In this document: positions 50,324 to 59,566 of the stretch, one piece after another
Position numbering within the stretch: position 1 is the first letter of the stretch
Layout of the letters: each line of letters opens with the position of its first letter
Notes under the pieces: model-generated
What the model saw: only the letters and a program-made list of their open reading frames with translations
Told to the model about the DNA's origin: nothing
The model's database searches: none
Position numbers and translations under genes: made by a program
From: Pleomorphomonas sp. NRK KF1
GTDB taxonomy: Bacteria; Pseudomonadota; Alphaproteobacteria; Rhizobiales; Pleomorphomonadaceae
Length of the DNA: 64,000 bases
Reading direction: 5' to 3'
NCBI RefSeq assembly: GCF_023721755.1
Contig: NZ_JAMDLH010000008.1
Location: 62,001-126,000, forward strand

Positions 50324-51214
50324 TCATTCCAGCGCGTTCTTCGCCGCCTCCAGCACGGATTGCGTCAGCTCGGGGAACTGGCCGGAGACGAGGCGGCTCA
50401 CTTGCCAGTAGAGGGTGACGTCGAGGCTGGCACCGGGCACCAGCTCGACGAGGCGGCCGGCGGCGAGGTGGCCCTCGACCAGCGCCGTGGGGTTGAGGCC
50501 CCAGCCCATGCCGAGCAGGGCGGCGTCGACGAAGCCCTGCGTCGAGGGCAGCCAGTGGGTGGGGCCGGGGTCGGCGGCGCCCAGCGTCTGGCGCGCCCAG
50601 TCCTGCTGCAGCCCGTCCTTCTGGTTGAAGGTGAGGGCCGGGGCGCGGGCCAGCGCTTCGGCGGTGACACCGTCCGGGAAGTGGAGGGCCATGAAGGCGG
50701 GGCTGGCGGTGGCGTGGTAGCGCAGGCGGCCGAGCGGGCTGGTCTTGCAGCCGGCCACCGGCTTTGACAGCGAGGTGACGGCGGCCACTACCCGGCCGCG
50801 CCTCAGCCAGTCGGCCGTGTGGTCCTGATCGTCGACGGCGATCCTGAGCAGCGTGTTGGACCGCTCGGCAAAGGCGGCGGCGGCCGGCATGAACCAGGTG
50901 CCCAGGCTGTCGGCATTGACGGCGATATCGAGCGTGACGGGGCCGGACAGGGGATCGCCGAGGCCCGGCAGGCGCTCCATCAGGTCGCTTTCCAGCATGC
51001 CCACCAGCTCGACGTGGCGGCAGAGCCAGGCGCCCTTCTCGGTGGCGGTGCAGGGCGTGCCGCGCTCGACCAGCACGGCGCCAAGCCGCTCCTCCAGCTG
51101 CCGCACACGCTGCGAGATAGCCGACGGCGTGACCGACAGCTGCCGCGCCGCCTTCTCGAAACTACCGGTGCGGACGATGGCGGCGACGGCGAGGGCGGCG
51201 GAATAGTCGATCAT
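50324..51214 (-). CDS. ArgP/LysG-type LysR regulator
   Basis: A 296-residue LysR protein of the ArgP (IciA) group: MIDYSAALAVAAIVRTGSFE, AARQLSVTPSAISQRVRQLE, VERGTPCTATEKGAWLCRHV, ADSLGTWFMPA, FNQKDGLQQDW. ArgP/LysG regulators sense Lys or Arg and control the adjacent LysE/ArgO exporter. Here the exporter gene is 2 kb away, beyond a divergent TetR/serine-hydrolase pair, in the orientation expected if that pair was inserted between them. Confidence 0.8.
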   Translation of the reverse strand: MIDYSAALAVAAIVRTGSFEKAARQLSVTPSAISQRVRQLEERLGAVLVERGTPCTATEKGAWLCRHVELVGMLESDLMERLPGLGDPLSGPVTLDIAVNADSLGTWFMPAAAAFAERSNTLLRIAVDDQDHTADWLRRGRVVAAVTSLSKPVAGCKTSPLGRLRYHATASPAFMALHFPDGVTAEALARAPALTFNQKDGLQQDWARQTLGAADPGPTHWLPSTQGFVDAALLGMGWGLNPTALVEGHLAAGRLVELVPGASLDVTLYWQVSRLVSGQFPELTQSVLEAAKNALE

Positions 51215-51292
51215 CGGATTAGCCCTGCTGAACCGAGCGAAAGCGGATCAGTTCATCTAATCCCTGCCGGTCGCCGGACGCAACGGATGTGG

Positions 51293-51919
51293 TCAGGCGC
51301 GGTGGCGCCCGATCTCGGCGACGGCGTGGCCGACGATGGCGCTGAGGGCGGCCTCCGACGCGCCGTCCTGCGCCTGCACCGACATGCCCTGGATCATGGC
51401 GCCGATGAAGCGGGCAAGCGCCTGGGAATCGGTGGTCGGCTTCAGCTGGCCCTCAGCGATGCCGCGCTCGATGCGCGCCCTGAGCCTGTCGATGGAGGCA
51501 CCGCGCAGACCCTGGACGTGGCGGGCGATCGGCTCGTTCTCCAGGGCGCAGGTCAGCACCGAGGTGGAGACCATGCAGCCGCGCGGCCGGCCGGGGCGGG
51601 TGAAGGCATGCGCCGAGCCGGCGAGCAGGGCGGCCATCTCAGCCACTACGTCGCCCGCCTCGCCGAGGTCGGCGCCGAGGCTGCCGACGTGGGCCTGATA
51701 CCAGGCGAGCGCCTCGCGGTAGAGGTCGGCCTTCGAGCTGAAAGCGGCATAGAGGCTCTGCGCCGTGATGCCCATGGCCTCGGTGAGGTCGGCGATGGAC
51801 GTGCCCTCGTAGCCGTGCCGCCAGAAGGTTTCCACGGCCTTTTCCAGCGCCGCGTCGCGATCGAAGGCGCGCGGTCGGCCGCGCCGCGTGGCTTGCCCTT
51901 CATTTTTCACAATGGTCAC
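51293..51919 (-). CDS. TetR-family transcriptional regulator
   Basis: A 208-residue TetR protein with an N-terminal helix-turn-helix (ALEKAVETFWRHGYEGTSIA, EAMGITAQSLYAAFSSKADL) and a C-terminal domain of the TetR_C type with GCMVSTSVL. It begins with GTG, for lack of a nearby ATG. It is divergent from a serine hydrolase gene and likely represses it. Confidence 0.85.
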   Translation of the reverse strand: MTIVKNEGQATRRGRPRAFDRDAALEKAVETFWRHGYEGTSIADLTEAMGITAQSLYAAFSSKADLYREALAWYQAHVGSLGADLGEAGDVVAEMAALLAGSAHAFTRPGRPRGCMVSTSVLTCALENEPIARHVQGLRGASIDRLRARIERGIAEGQLKPTTDSQALARFIGAMIQGMSVQAQDGASEAALSAIVGHAVAEIGRHRA

Positions 51920-51959
51920 TCTAGAAATACCGTCGCGCCTGGGTTATTCGGGAATGGTC
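51911..51959. promoter_or_regulatory. Direct repeats in the TetR/serine-hydrolase divergent promoter
   Basis: AATGGTCA occurs at 51911-51918 and again at 51952-51959, one at the TetR start and one near the serine hydrolase leader. The second continues as TTGTGATTATAGG. Both could be half-sites for the TetR regulator. Confidence 0.4.
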
Positions 51960-51985
51960 ATTGTGATTATAGGAGATTGCCCGCC

Positions 51986-53161
51986 ATGAGTCTCTCCCCA
52001 ATTTCCCCCGTCCGCATCGATGCGGCCATCGACAGGGCGCTGGCCGAGAAGCGCATCGTCGGCGCCGTCGTGCTCGTCGCAAAGGGCGGCGAGATCGTCC
52101 ACCGCCGCGCCGCCGGCCATCTCGACCGCGAGGCGGGGGTGCCGATGCGCGAGGACGCCATCTTTCGCATCGCCTCGATCACCAAGCCTCTGGTAACGGC
52201 GGCGGCCATGCGGCTCGTCGAGGACGGGCGGCTCGACCTCGGCGCGCCGGTGACACGCTGGCTGCCGGACTTTCGCCCCGCCTTGCCGGACGGAACGGTG
52301 CCGGTGATCACCATCCACCAGCTCCTGACGCACACCGCCGGCCTCAGCTATGGGTTCCTGGAGCCGGCGGACAGCGCCTATCATCGGCTGAACATCTCGG
52401 ACGGCCTCGACCAGCCCGGCCTGTCGCTCCGGGACAACCTCGCGCGCCTCGCGGCGGCGCCGCTCTCTTTTACGCCCGGTGCGGGCTGGCGCTACTCGCT
52501 CGGCCTCGACGTGCTCGGGGGCGTGCTGGAAGTGCTGGAGGGGCGGGGCCTTGCGGAGATCGTCCGCGACCGGGTGACGGCGCCGCTCGGGCTCGCCGAC
52601 ACCGACTTTGGCGTCCGGGACGTCGGGCGTCTCGCCAAGGCCTACGCCGACGGCACGCCCGAGCCTGTGACGATGACCGAGGGCATGCGGGTGCCGGTCT
52701 ACGACACGCTTGCCAGCTTCGCGCCGTCGCGCATTCTCGACGCCGCGTCCTACCCGTCGGGCGGCGCCGGCATGGCGGGCACGGCCGGCGACGTGCTCAC
52801 GTTTCTTGAGGCGATCCGCACGGGCGGCGCGCCCATTCTCAGCGCCGAAACGGTGGAACGGATGGCGAGCGATCAGGTCGGCGCGGAGGCCGAGACGCAG
52901 GGGCCGGGCTGGGGCTTCGGCTATGGCTGGGCCGTGCTGGTCGACCCGGCGCCGACCGGCACGCCGCAGGCGGCGGGCACGCTGCAATGGGGCGGCGCCT
53001 ATGGTCACAGCTGGTTCGTCGACCGCGCCAACGCGCTGACCGTGGTGGCGCTGACCAACACCGCCTTCGAGGGCATGGCCGGCGCGGGCGCCTTTCCGGT
53101 CGAGATCCGCGACGCCGTCTACGGGCGGGGCCGGCAGGTCGAGGCGGATCAGTCTGGCTAA
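51986..53161 (+). CDS. Class C beta-lactamase-fold serine hydrolase (esterase type)
   Basis: A 391-residue protein of the beta-lactamase/transpeptidase-like family. The nucleophile motif is SITK (FRIASITKPLVTAA), with THTAGLSYGF and, near residue 170, YSLGLDVLG in place of the YxN of true class C enzymes. A WGGAYGHSWF segment near the C-terminus matches the HxG/KTG-like region. It lacks a signal peptide, so esterase activity in the cytoplasm is more likely than antibiotic hydrolysis. AGGAGA precedes the ATG at 51986. Confidence 0.8.
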   Translation: MSLSPISPVRIDAAIDRALAEKRIVGAVVLVAKGGEIVHRRAAGHLDREAGVPMREDAIFRIASITKPLVTAAAMRLVEDGRLDLGAPVTRWLPDFRPALPDGTVPVITIHQLLTHTAGLSYGFLEPADSAYHRLNISDGLDQPGLSLRDNLARLAAAPLSFTPGAGWRYSLGLDVLGGVLEVLEGRGLAEIVRDRVTAPLGLADTDFGVRDVGRLAKAYADGTPEPVTMTEGMRVPVYDTLASFAPSRILDAASYPSGGAGMAGTAGDVLTFLEAIRTGGAPILSAETVERMASDQVGAEAETQGPGWGFGYGWAVLVDPAPTGTPQAAGTLQWGGAYGHSWFVDRANALTVVALTNTAFEGMAGAGAFPVEIRDAVYGRGRQVEADQSG

Positions 53162-53235
53162 CTCAAGCTAAGCATCTTTAATTTGTCTAATCCGTTTGGT
53201 GCGGATAGTGGAAACGCACCGAACGGGGGCGACAC

Positions 53236-53859
53236 GTGGATTTCTCGGCTTATCTTTCACCCTATCTTGCCGGGCTCGGCATGGGCCTCAGCCTGATCGT
53301 TGCCATCGGCGCGCAGAATGCCTTCGTGCTCCGGCAGGGGCTGAAGGGCGGGCACGTCTTCGCCGTGTGCCTCACCTGCGCGCTGTCCGACGTGGCGCTG
53401 ATCGTGCTGGGCGTCAGCAGCTTCTCGCGCATTGCCGCCGGGCTGCCCTGGCTCGACCCGGTGATGCGCTTCGGCGGCGCCGCCTTCCTGGGCTTCTATG
53501 GTCTCAGAAACCTGATGTCGGCGCTGAAATCGCACGGCGCGCTGGATGTCGCCGGCGACAACGGGGCGACGCCTCTGATGCCGACGCTCATCGCCTGCCT
53601 CGCCATCACCTGGCTCAACCCGCATGTCTATCTCGACACGGTGGTGCTGCTCGGCACCATCTCCACCCAGTATCCCGGCGGCGAGGCGGCGTTCGCGCTC
53701 GGCGCCATGACTTCGTCCTTCGCCTTTTTCTTCTCGCTCGGCTACGGCGCGGCCAGGCTCCGCCCGATCTTCGCCCAGCCAACCGCCTGGCGGCTCCTCG
53801 AAGGCGCCATCGCCGCGATCATGTGGGCGATCGCGGGGAGTCTGGTATTGGGCGGTTGA
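53236..53859 (+). CDS. LysE/ArgO-family amino acid exporter
   Basis: A 207-residue inner-membrane protein with about six segments. IVAIGAQNAFVLRQGLKGGH is the LysE/ArgO signature, followed by CALSDVALIVLGV, FLGFYGLRNLMSAL and ITWLNPHVYLDTVVLLGTIS with the conserved Asn-Pro. It exports basic amino acids, Lys or Arg. It starts with GTG after GGGGG. The cognate ArgP-type regulator is likely the gene at 50324-51214. Confidence 0.85.
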   Translation: MDFSAYLSPYLAGLGMGLSLIVAIGAQNAFVLRQGLKGGHVFAVCLTCALSDVALIVLGVSSFSRIAAGLPWLDPVMRFGGAAFLGFYGLRNLMSALKSHGALDVAGDNGATPLMPTLIACLAITWLNPHVYLDTVVLLGTISTQYPGGEAAFALGAMTSSFAFFFSLGYGAARLRPIFAQPTAWRLLEGAIAAIMWAIAGSLVLGG

Positions 53860-53865
53860 CCCTCT

Positions 53866-54846
53866 TCAGCGCTGGACGCGGATGAGGCGGGGAGGGTGGC
53901 CGAAATAGTGGCGGAAGCGGGTCGAGAAGCTCGACGCGTGCTCGTAGCCCAGTTCGAGGGCGATCGCCGACACCGACATGTCGGTATCCCGCAGCAGGAC
54001 GCGCGCACGCTCCATCCGTTGTTTCTCGGCGAACTGCATGACCGACATGCCGTAGAGGTCGCGGAAGCCGTATTGCAGCTTGGTGCGGTTGATGCCCACC
54101 CGCCGGCTGAGCGCCTGGATGTTCGGCGGGGCGGCGAGGTTGCTGAGAAGGATGTCGCGCGCCTGCTCTATGGCAACGATGTCACCCGGCGACAGCCGCG
54201 CCGGCCGCTGCCGGTGGTCGTCGGCTAGACATTCAAGCGAGAGAAGCAGCGCCTTCTGCGCCAGCGTGACGATGCGGGCGCCACCCAATCCGCTCACCGG
54301 CTGGGCGGCGATCGTATTGATCACCTTCCGGATCGGTTGGGTGAAGGCCAGCTCCTGGTACAGGAACGGGGCGTCGCCCCGATCCTGGCGTTCGACATGG
54401 TCTTCCAGGCGGAAGTTGAAGAAGTCCGACAGCCAACGCGGGTCGCAGGCGATGGTGACGAAGCTCTGCCGCCGCTCCCTGGGGATGTGATCGGCCATCA
54501 TCCGGTCTGGCTGCATCATCAGGATGCCAGCACTATGGTTGACGATCTCCGCCACCGTCGTGTCGTCGGCGCGGCTGTCGATCGAGACGTCGAAGTTGAA
54601 GTGGAAGCGAACGAGGCCGTCGTCGCTCACTTCGTAGTGCCGATCCTGGTGGAAGGCGCAGTCGGCTATCAGGATGGCGCAATCGGGCGTTCGCACGAAG
54701 CTTAGTGTGCCCTCGCCCTCACTCTCCGATAACGTTTTGGAAGCAAACTCGTATCGGCCGCTATGCTTTCGGATGATCTGGGACTCGTTGACAATACTTG
54801 CGCTTATAAGTTGAATAAAATTGTCCCATTGGAAAATATTGTCCAC
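53866..54846 (-). CDS. AraC-family transcriptional regulator
   Basis: A 326-residue regulator with a PchR-like N-terminal region (LVRFHFNFDVSIDSRADDTT, GILMMQPDRMMADHIPRERR, SFVTIACDPRWLSDFF) and a C-terminal AraC domain (LAAPPNIQALSRRVGINRTK, MSVSAIALELGYEHASSFST). The N-terminal layout suggests sensing of a siderophore or related ligand, but no uptake gene is adjacent. The nearest divergent neighbour is the autotransporter gene, 230 bases away; a link is possible. The region before it is AT-rich. Confidence 0.75.
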   Translation of the reverse strand: MDNIFQWDNFIQLISASIVNESQIIRKHSGRYEFASKTLSESEGEGTLSFVRTPDCAILIADCAFHQDRHYEVSDDGLVRFHFNFDVSIDSRADDTTVAEIVNHSAGILMMQPDRMMADHIPRERRQSFVTIACDPRWLSDFFNFRLEDHVERQDRGDAPFLYQELAFTQPIRKVINTIAAQPVSGLGGARIVTLAQKALLLSLECLADDHRQRPARLSPGDIVAIEQARDILLSNLAAPPNIQALSRRVGINRTKLQYGFRDLYGMSVMQFAEKQRMERARVLLRDTDMSVSAIALELGYEHASSFSTRFRHYFGHPPRLIRVQR

Positions 54847-55076
54847 GAAAACAGTCCCTTATTTCCCTTTTATCATACTCAAGTTTTGGTCGCCAAAGCG
54901 ACAGGACCATCGCTTTTCCCGAGCCTTTCTGCGATTGGCAAAGGTTTTTGTGCGTTTGGCGAAAGACTGCCGGCTCGGCAGCATGCCCTAATCAACGATA
55001 AGCGGATTCGTCTCCCCAACATTCGGCGCCTTTGCGTTTGGGTGGGCGCCGCCATGGGCTGTTTTCGGGGGTTATG

Positions 55077-57956
55077 ATGGGTCGCGGCGTTATCGACGGT
55101 CGTAGGACGGGTTCTTCTGTTGGCAGGTTTGGTCTTTCCCGCGCACTGATGGCGTCGACGGCGCTGGTGCTGGTGACGACGCCGGCCGCCTTGGCCGAGA
55201 CCAACTGGACGGGCAACCTCAACAATGAGTTCAACGTCTACGAGAACTGGGACAGCAACTTCAACGGTGGCGACCTCGTGATCGACGGGGCACATAACGT
55301 GACGACGTCGTCGGCGACGATCGCCACCGATATCAACTCGGTCAACGCCCCTGGCTACGGACCGCGCTCGCTGGTGATCTCGGGCGGCGCCACGCTGACC
55401 AGCACGATCACGGGATACGCGGCCATCGCCGTCGGCTGGACATCGGGCGTCACCTCCACCATGACCGTGACCGGGGCGGGCTCCAAGCTGGTGGTCGAAG
55501 GTACCGACGGCAGCTGGACCAACGTCGGCTTCAAGGATGGCGCGACCGGCATCCTCACCGTCTCCAACGGCGGCACCTTCGAGACCAACTACCACGTCGC
55601 CGTGGGGCAGGGCGCCGGCTCGACCGGCACGATTGAGGTCGACAACGGCACCCTCAACGTCCTGAACTCCGGCCAGCTCATCATCGGAAACGGCGACAAC
55701 AGCACCGGCACCGTCAACATCGCCAATGGGTCGACCGCGAACCTCACCGGCCACGTCTTCGTCGGTAACGCCGATGGCGTCACGGCCAACCTCAACATCA
55801 CCTCCGGCTCGAATGTGACGGTGGGCGGGCAGATCGTCGCGGGCGCCTACGCTGCCACCGGCGATATCACCGTCTCCGGTGGCTCGTCCCTCACCGTCGA
55901 GGATGCCGTGGTGCTTGCCTATGCCGGAGGTTCCTCCAGCACCCTCACCGTGACCGGCAGCGGCACCACGGCGACGCTCAAGAACGGCCTCTATGTCGGT
56001 TACGGCAACCTTGGAAAGACCGTGGTCTCGGAGGGGGCGAGCGTCACCGTCTCGGGCGAACTGGTGGTGGCCTATGATACCGGCTCGGCCGGCGAGCTGA
56101 TCGTCACCGGCGCGGGCTCGACGCTCAAGGCCAACGGCACGGTCTACGTCGGCAACATGGGACCCGGCAGCCTCACGGTGTCCAACGGTGGCGCCTTGAA
56201 CGCCGGAACGGTCGAGGTCGCCGCCGTCTCGGGGGCGACCGGCACGGTCGTCGTCGGTGCCGCCGAGGGCCAGACGGCGACGTCGGCCGGCAAGCTGAAC
56301 ATTGACACACTGGCGTTCGGGGCGGGAACCGGCAAGCTGGTGTTCAACCACACCGACAGCGCCTACACCTTCAGTTCCGCCGTTACCGGTGCAGGCACGA
56401 TCAAGTCGCTGTCGGGCGTCACCAGCCTGACGGGCGACTACAGCGCCTACACCGGCGCGGTGACGGTCGACGGCGGCCTGTTGTCGGTCGATACGTCGAG
56501 CTTCACGCAGAACGCCTTTACCGTCAACGACGGCGGCGCGCTGCGAGTGACGGGCGCGGTGTCGAACGCAACCGATACGGTGACGCTGAACGGCGGCTCG
56601 CTGATCAACACCGGCTCCATCGACGGCAACCGGTTTGGCATCGAGCTTTCCAGCGGGTACACGAGCGCGATCACGACCTCAGGCTCGATCGACGGCGACC
56701 TGGCGGCGATCCACTACTCCGCCGGCGGCAACCGCCTGACCATTCTGTCCGGCGCCAGCTTCGGCAATGTGGTCGACTACAGCCTCACCACCGGCAACAC
56801 GACCAGCTTCGGCGACGGCAGCTTCTCCATCCCGGTGGCCTACTACCTCGAGGGCGGCAACACGGTCACGCTTAGCAACACACGCCAGACGGTGCTCTAT
56901 TCCAACGCCGCCGGCAGTTCGGGCAAGATCAACGTGGTCGATACGGGCACCACGGCCTCGCAGTTCACCAGCGTGCAGACGATCACCTCGTCCGTCGCCA
57001 CGGTGACGGCCGACGTGCTGTCGGTTGACGTCGATCGCAGCATCTCGTCGCGCATCGCCCTGGCCTATGACGACGTCGAGCAAAAGAGCGAGAGCCAGAA
57101 GGCCATTTCGACCATGGTCGGCGACGGTCTGGCGGTCGATCCGCGCGGCAACCTGTTCTGGATGCGCGCCTTCGGCGGCGTCAGCCACGACGATTATTCC
57201 GACACGTCGGCGCACAACTTCGGCGTGGCCTTCGGCGTCGACCACATGTTCGACAAGACTCGCGTCGGCGTAATGGGCGGCCTCGGCAAGCTCACGAACC
57301 ACAGTGGCGACAACACGGCGACGACCAGTGGCGATACGGTTTTCGCCGGTGTCTATCTGCGCCAGCCGCTGTCGAGCTTCACGCTCGACGCCTCGGTGAT
57401 CGCCGGTGGCATGTTCGCCGACACGACGCGCGAGGTCAACTCGGGCACGGAAACGGCCCGCGGCAGTTACGACGGCTGGTTCGTTTCGCCGGAGATCGCC
57501 CTGTCGCGTGCCTATGCCCTGTCGGGCGGCTGGACGCTGACGCCGCGCGGCTCGGTGCGCTACACCTATGGCTCGTTCCAGGGCTACACCGAAACCGGCT
57601 CGACGATGAACCTTTCCTATGACGACCGTTCGACCCAGGCCGTCGAGGGCGCCTTCGAACTGAAGATCAGCAAGGCGCACCGGCTGGAGAGCGGCAAGGT
57701 GGCCACGCTGTCGGTCACCGCCGCAGCGCTCGACACCTACAATCTCGGCGACGCCGACCTCAACGCGTCGCTGTCGGGCACCGATCTCACGGTTTCCACC
57801 ATGGGCGACCGCAATCAGTTCGGCGGTCGAGTGGGTCTCGGTGCCGAGCTGAAGCTGGATGCGAACGCCACGCTGTTCGGTGGCGTGTCGGCCACCGGCT
57901 ACACCGACGACAGCTGGTCCGTGACGGGCAATGCCGGGCTGAAGGTCCAGTTCTGA
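55077..57956 (+). CDS. Type Va autotransporter with PEP-CTERM/T5SS-type repeats
   Basis: A 959-residue protein: extended signal peptide 1-40 ending PAALAE, a passenger of about 640 residues, and a C-terminal autotransporter beta-barrel from about residue 684 (GNLFWMRAFGGVSHDDYSDT to the terminal KVQF). The passenger contains at least eight short beta-helix repeats of about 40 residues, with VxxGxGSxL and LTVSNGG units, the T5SS/PEP-CTERM-associated type. It probably stands on the cell surface as an adhesin. No protease motif is seen. Two adjacent ATG codons (55074, 55077) exist; GGGGG favours the second. Confidence 0.85.
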   Translation: MGRGVIDGRRTGSSVGRFGLSRALMASTALVLVTTPAALAETNWTGNLNNEFNVYENWDSNFNGGDLVIDGAHNVTTSSATIATDINSVNAPGYGPRSLVISGGATLTSTITGYAAIAVGWTSGVTSTMTVTGAGSKLVVEGTDGSWTNVGFKDGATGILTVSNGGTFETNYHVAVGQGAGSTGTIEVDNGTLNVLNSGQLIIGNGDNSTGTVNIANGSTANLTGHVFVGNADGVTANLNITSGSNVTVGGQIVAGAYAATGDITVSGGSSLTVEDAVVLAYAGGSSSTLTVTGSGTTATLKNGLYVGYGNLGKTVVSEGASVTVSGELVVAYDTGSAGELIVTGAGSTLKANGTVYVGNMGPGSLTVSNGGALNAGTVEVAAVSGATGTVVVGAAEGQTATSAGKLNIDTLAFGAGTGKLVFNHTDSAYTFSSAVTGAGTIKSLSGVTSLTGDYSAYTGAVTVDGGLLSVDTSSFTQNAFTVNDGGALRVTGAVSNATDTVTLNGGSLINTGSIDGNRFGIELSSGYTSAITTSGSIDGDLAAIHYSAGGNRLTILSGASFGNVVDYSLTTGNTTSFGDGSFSIPVAYYLEGGNTVTLSNTRQTVLYSNAAGSSGKINVVDTGTTASQFTSVQTITSSVATVTADVLSVDVDRSISSRIALAYDDVEQKSESQKAISTMVGDGLAVDPRGNLFWMRAFGGVSHDDYSDTSAHNFGVAFGVDHMFDKTRVGVMGGLGKLTNHSGDNTATTSGDTVFAGVYLRQPLSSFTLDASVIAGGMFADTTREVNSGTETARGSYDGWFVSPEIALSRAYALSGGWTLTPRGSVRYTYGSFQGYTETGSTMNLSYDDRSTQAVEGAFELKISKAHRLESGKVATLSVTAAALDTYNLGDADLNASLSGTDLTVSTMGDRNQFGGRVGLGAELKLDANATLFGGVSATGYTDDSWSVTGNAGLKVQF

Positions 57957-57958
57957 TC

Positions 57959-58558
57959 ATGGGGAGCGGGAGGCGCACTTCGGGGCGGCTGACGCTGGCC
58001 CTGGCGGTGGCGGTCGGGCTGGCGCCCGGCGACCTGCGGGCGGAGACGCAGCCGCAGGAGAGCACGGCGACCTATGGCGACTGGGTGCTGCATTGCACCC
58101 GCTCTGGCCTGGCGGCCTCCGCCGACGCTGACGCCAAGGCCGACGCCGCGCCGACGACGAGCTGTGAGATCGTCCAGACCATCGTCGCCGATGGGGGGGC
58201 GGCGCCGGTGGCCAGACTGGCTTTCGGCTATCAAACGCTGGCGGCGGACCAGATGATGGTCACCGCCGTGCTGCCGGTGAACGTGTCGCTGCCCGGCCGC
58301 GTCGGCGTTTTCGGCACCGCCAAGACCGGCGCCGATGCTGGGCCGGGGCTGGCGTTGTCGTTCAGGCGCTGCGTGCCCGGCGGCTGTTTCGCCCAGGCCG
58401 ATGCCGAGGCATCCCTGGTCGCGGCGGCCAAGAAGGAAAAGACCGGCGCCTTGCGCTTCATCGACGCGCAGGGACGGACGGTGGCCATCACCCTGTCATG
58501 GACGGGCTTCGCGGCAGCGCTTGCCGCGCTCGAAGGCCAGAAGGCGGACAAGCCTTAG
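57959..58558 (+). CDS. Invasion-associated locus B (IalB) family protein
   Basis: A 199-residue secreted protein: signal peptide 1-28, then TYGDWVLHC, the IalB hallmark, with conserved Cys residues in SCEIVQTI, RRCVPGG and CFAQADA, and a C-terminal FIDAQGRTVAITLSWTGF. It begins 2 bases after the autotransporter stop, so the two are cotranscribed and probably coupled. Periplasmic assistance to autotransporter secretion is a reasonable guess; in Bartonella IalB relates to host-cell interaction. Confidence 0.85.
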   Translation: MGSGRRTSGRLTLALAVAVGLAPGDLRAETQPQESTATYGDWVLHCTRSGLAASADADAKADAAPTTSCEIVQTIVADGGAAPVARLAFGYQTLAADQMMVTAVLPVNVSLPGRVGVFGTAKTGADAGPGLALSFRRCVPGGCFAQADAEASLVAAAKKEKTGALRFIDAQGRTVAITLSWTGFAAALAALEGQKADKP

Positions 58559-58718
58559 TCGTCGCTCGGATTTTCCTTTGATATCAATATCATGCGAGGC
58601 CTGTGGAACGCGCGGGGCGCCACCGGTCTTGTCGTATCCTGTGGCATGAGGCGTCCAAACGGGGCAGTATGCCGGCGCATGCGCGCCGTGTCCGCACCCC
58701 CACAGCGATGGAGCCCCG

Positions 58719-59171
58719 ATGTCCGACAGCATTCTGCGTTACGTTCCGAAGGATCCTTTCTGGCAGCCGTCTTCCGAGAATGCCGAGAAGGCGGTTGCGC
58801 TGTTGCGCGCCATGGCGCCGAAGGCAGAGAGCGTCGAAGCCAACTTCGAGGACGAGGTGCGCTTTTACGATCCCGGCGAGAGCTGGTCGGGCGTGGCGTG
58901 CAACGCCTGCGGAGCCGACGCTTGGCCCTGGTGGAATGGGGCCATGGAGGCGTCGTTTGCCAGCGGGTTCACCGAGCTCGACCTTGTGGCGCCCTGCTGC
59001 GGCGCCCATGTTTCGCTCAACGAGCTGCGCTATGGATGGCCCGCCGCCTTCGGTCGCTTCGCCCTTGAAGCCCTCAATCCCCTTCTCATGGAAGATACGA
59101 CGGAGGACCAGGACAGGCGGATCGGCGATTGCCTCGGAAAGCCGGTGCGAAAGATCTGGGTGAGGCTTTAA
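58719..59171 (+). CDS. Conserved protein of unknown function with Cys pairs
   Basis: A 150-residue protein. The N-terminus ILRYVPKDPFWQPSSENAEK is followed by CNACGADAWPWW and APCCGAHVSLNELRYGWP, two Cys-rich motifs that could bind zinc, and a C-terminal RFALEALNPLL helix. A similar uncharacterised family is widespread in bacteria. The gene stands alone. Confidence 0.65.
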   Translation: MSDSILRYVPKDPFWQPSSENAEKAVALLRAMAPKAESVEANFEDEVRFYDPGESWSGVACNACGADAWPWWNGAMEASFASGFTELDLVAPCCGAHVSLNELRYGWPAAFGRFALEALNPLLMEDTTEDQDRRIGDCLGKPVRKIWVRL

Positions 59172-59291
59172 GATCTGTCGGTCAGCCTGAGTCGCCGGAA
59201 AACCTCTGTGATCGCGGGAGGAGGGCCGGCCAGCGCTTCGATTTTCGCTTCGCCTCGCCGCTTTCGGGGGAGGTTTGCCAAGGAGACAGTC

Positions 59292-59522
59292 ATGCCGCAT
59301 GTCGTCATCAAGATGATCGAGGGACGGGGCGAAGAGCAGAAGCAGCGGCTGACCGAGCTGGTGACCAAGGCCATCATGGATGGCGCCGGCTGCAAGGAAA
59401 GCTCCGTTTCCGTCGCCATCGAGGACGTGCCGGCCGCTGACTGGACCGCCGCCGTCTATCGCACCGAGATCGAGCCGCAGATGGACCGGCTCTACAAGAG
59501 ACCGGGCTACAAGCCGGACTGA
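59292..59522 (+). CDS. 4-oxalocrotonate tautomerase-like protein
   Basis: A 76-residue tautomerase-superfamily protein: PHVVIKMIEGRGEEQKQRLT with catalytic Pro2 after Met removal, then AAIMDGAG-like helix and SVSVAIEDVPAADW. The AAVYRTEIEP extension matches the PptA/DmpI-like subgroup. It forms oligomers and may isomerise an enol substrate. AAGGAGACAG precedes the ATG; a longer frame to 59208 lacks this site. Confidence 0.8.
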   Translation: MPHVVIKMIEGRGEEQKQRLTELVTKAIMDGAGCKESSVSVAIEDVPAADWTAAVYRTEIEPQMDRLYKRPGYKPD

Positions 59523-59566
59523 GGGGCGCCCAGCCCGCCGGCCTCCGGACCTCAACTGGAATCGAG

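Noticed and set aside
50819-51985. N-terminal extension of the serine hydrolase frame back to 50819
   Set aside because: It runs antisense through the TetR and LysR genes. The family match and ribosome site begin at 51986.
51986-53161. Secreted class C beta-lactamase conferring resistance
   Set aside because: There is no signal peptide and the YxN motif is absent; a cytoplasmic esterase-like enzyme fits better.
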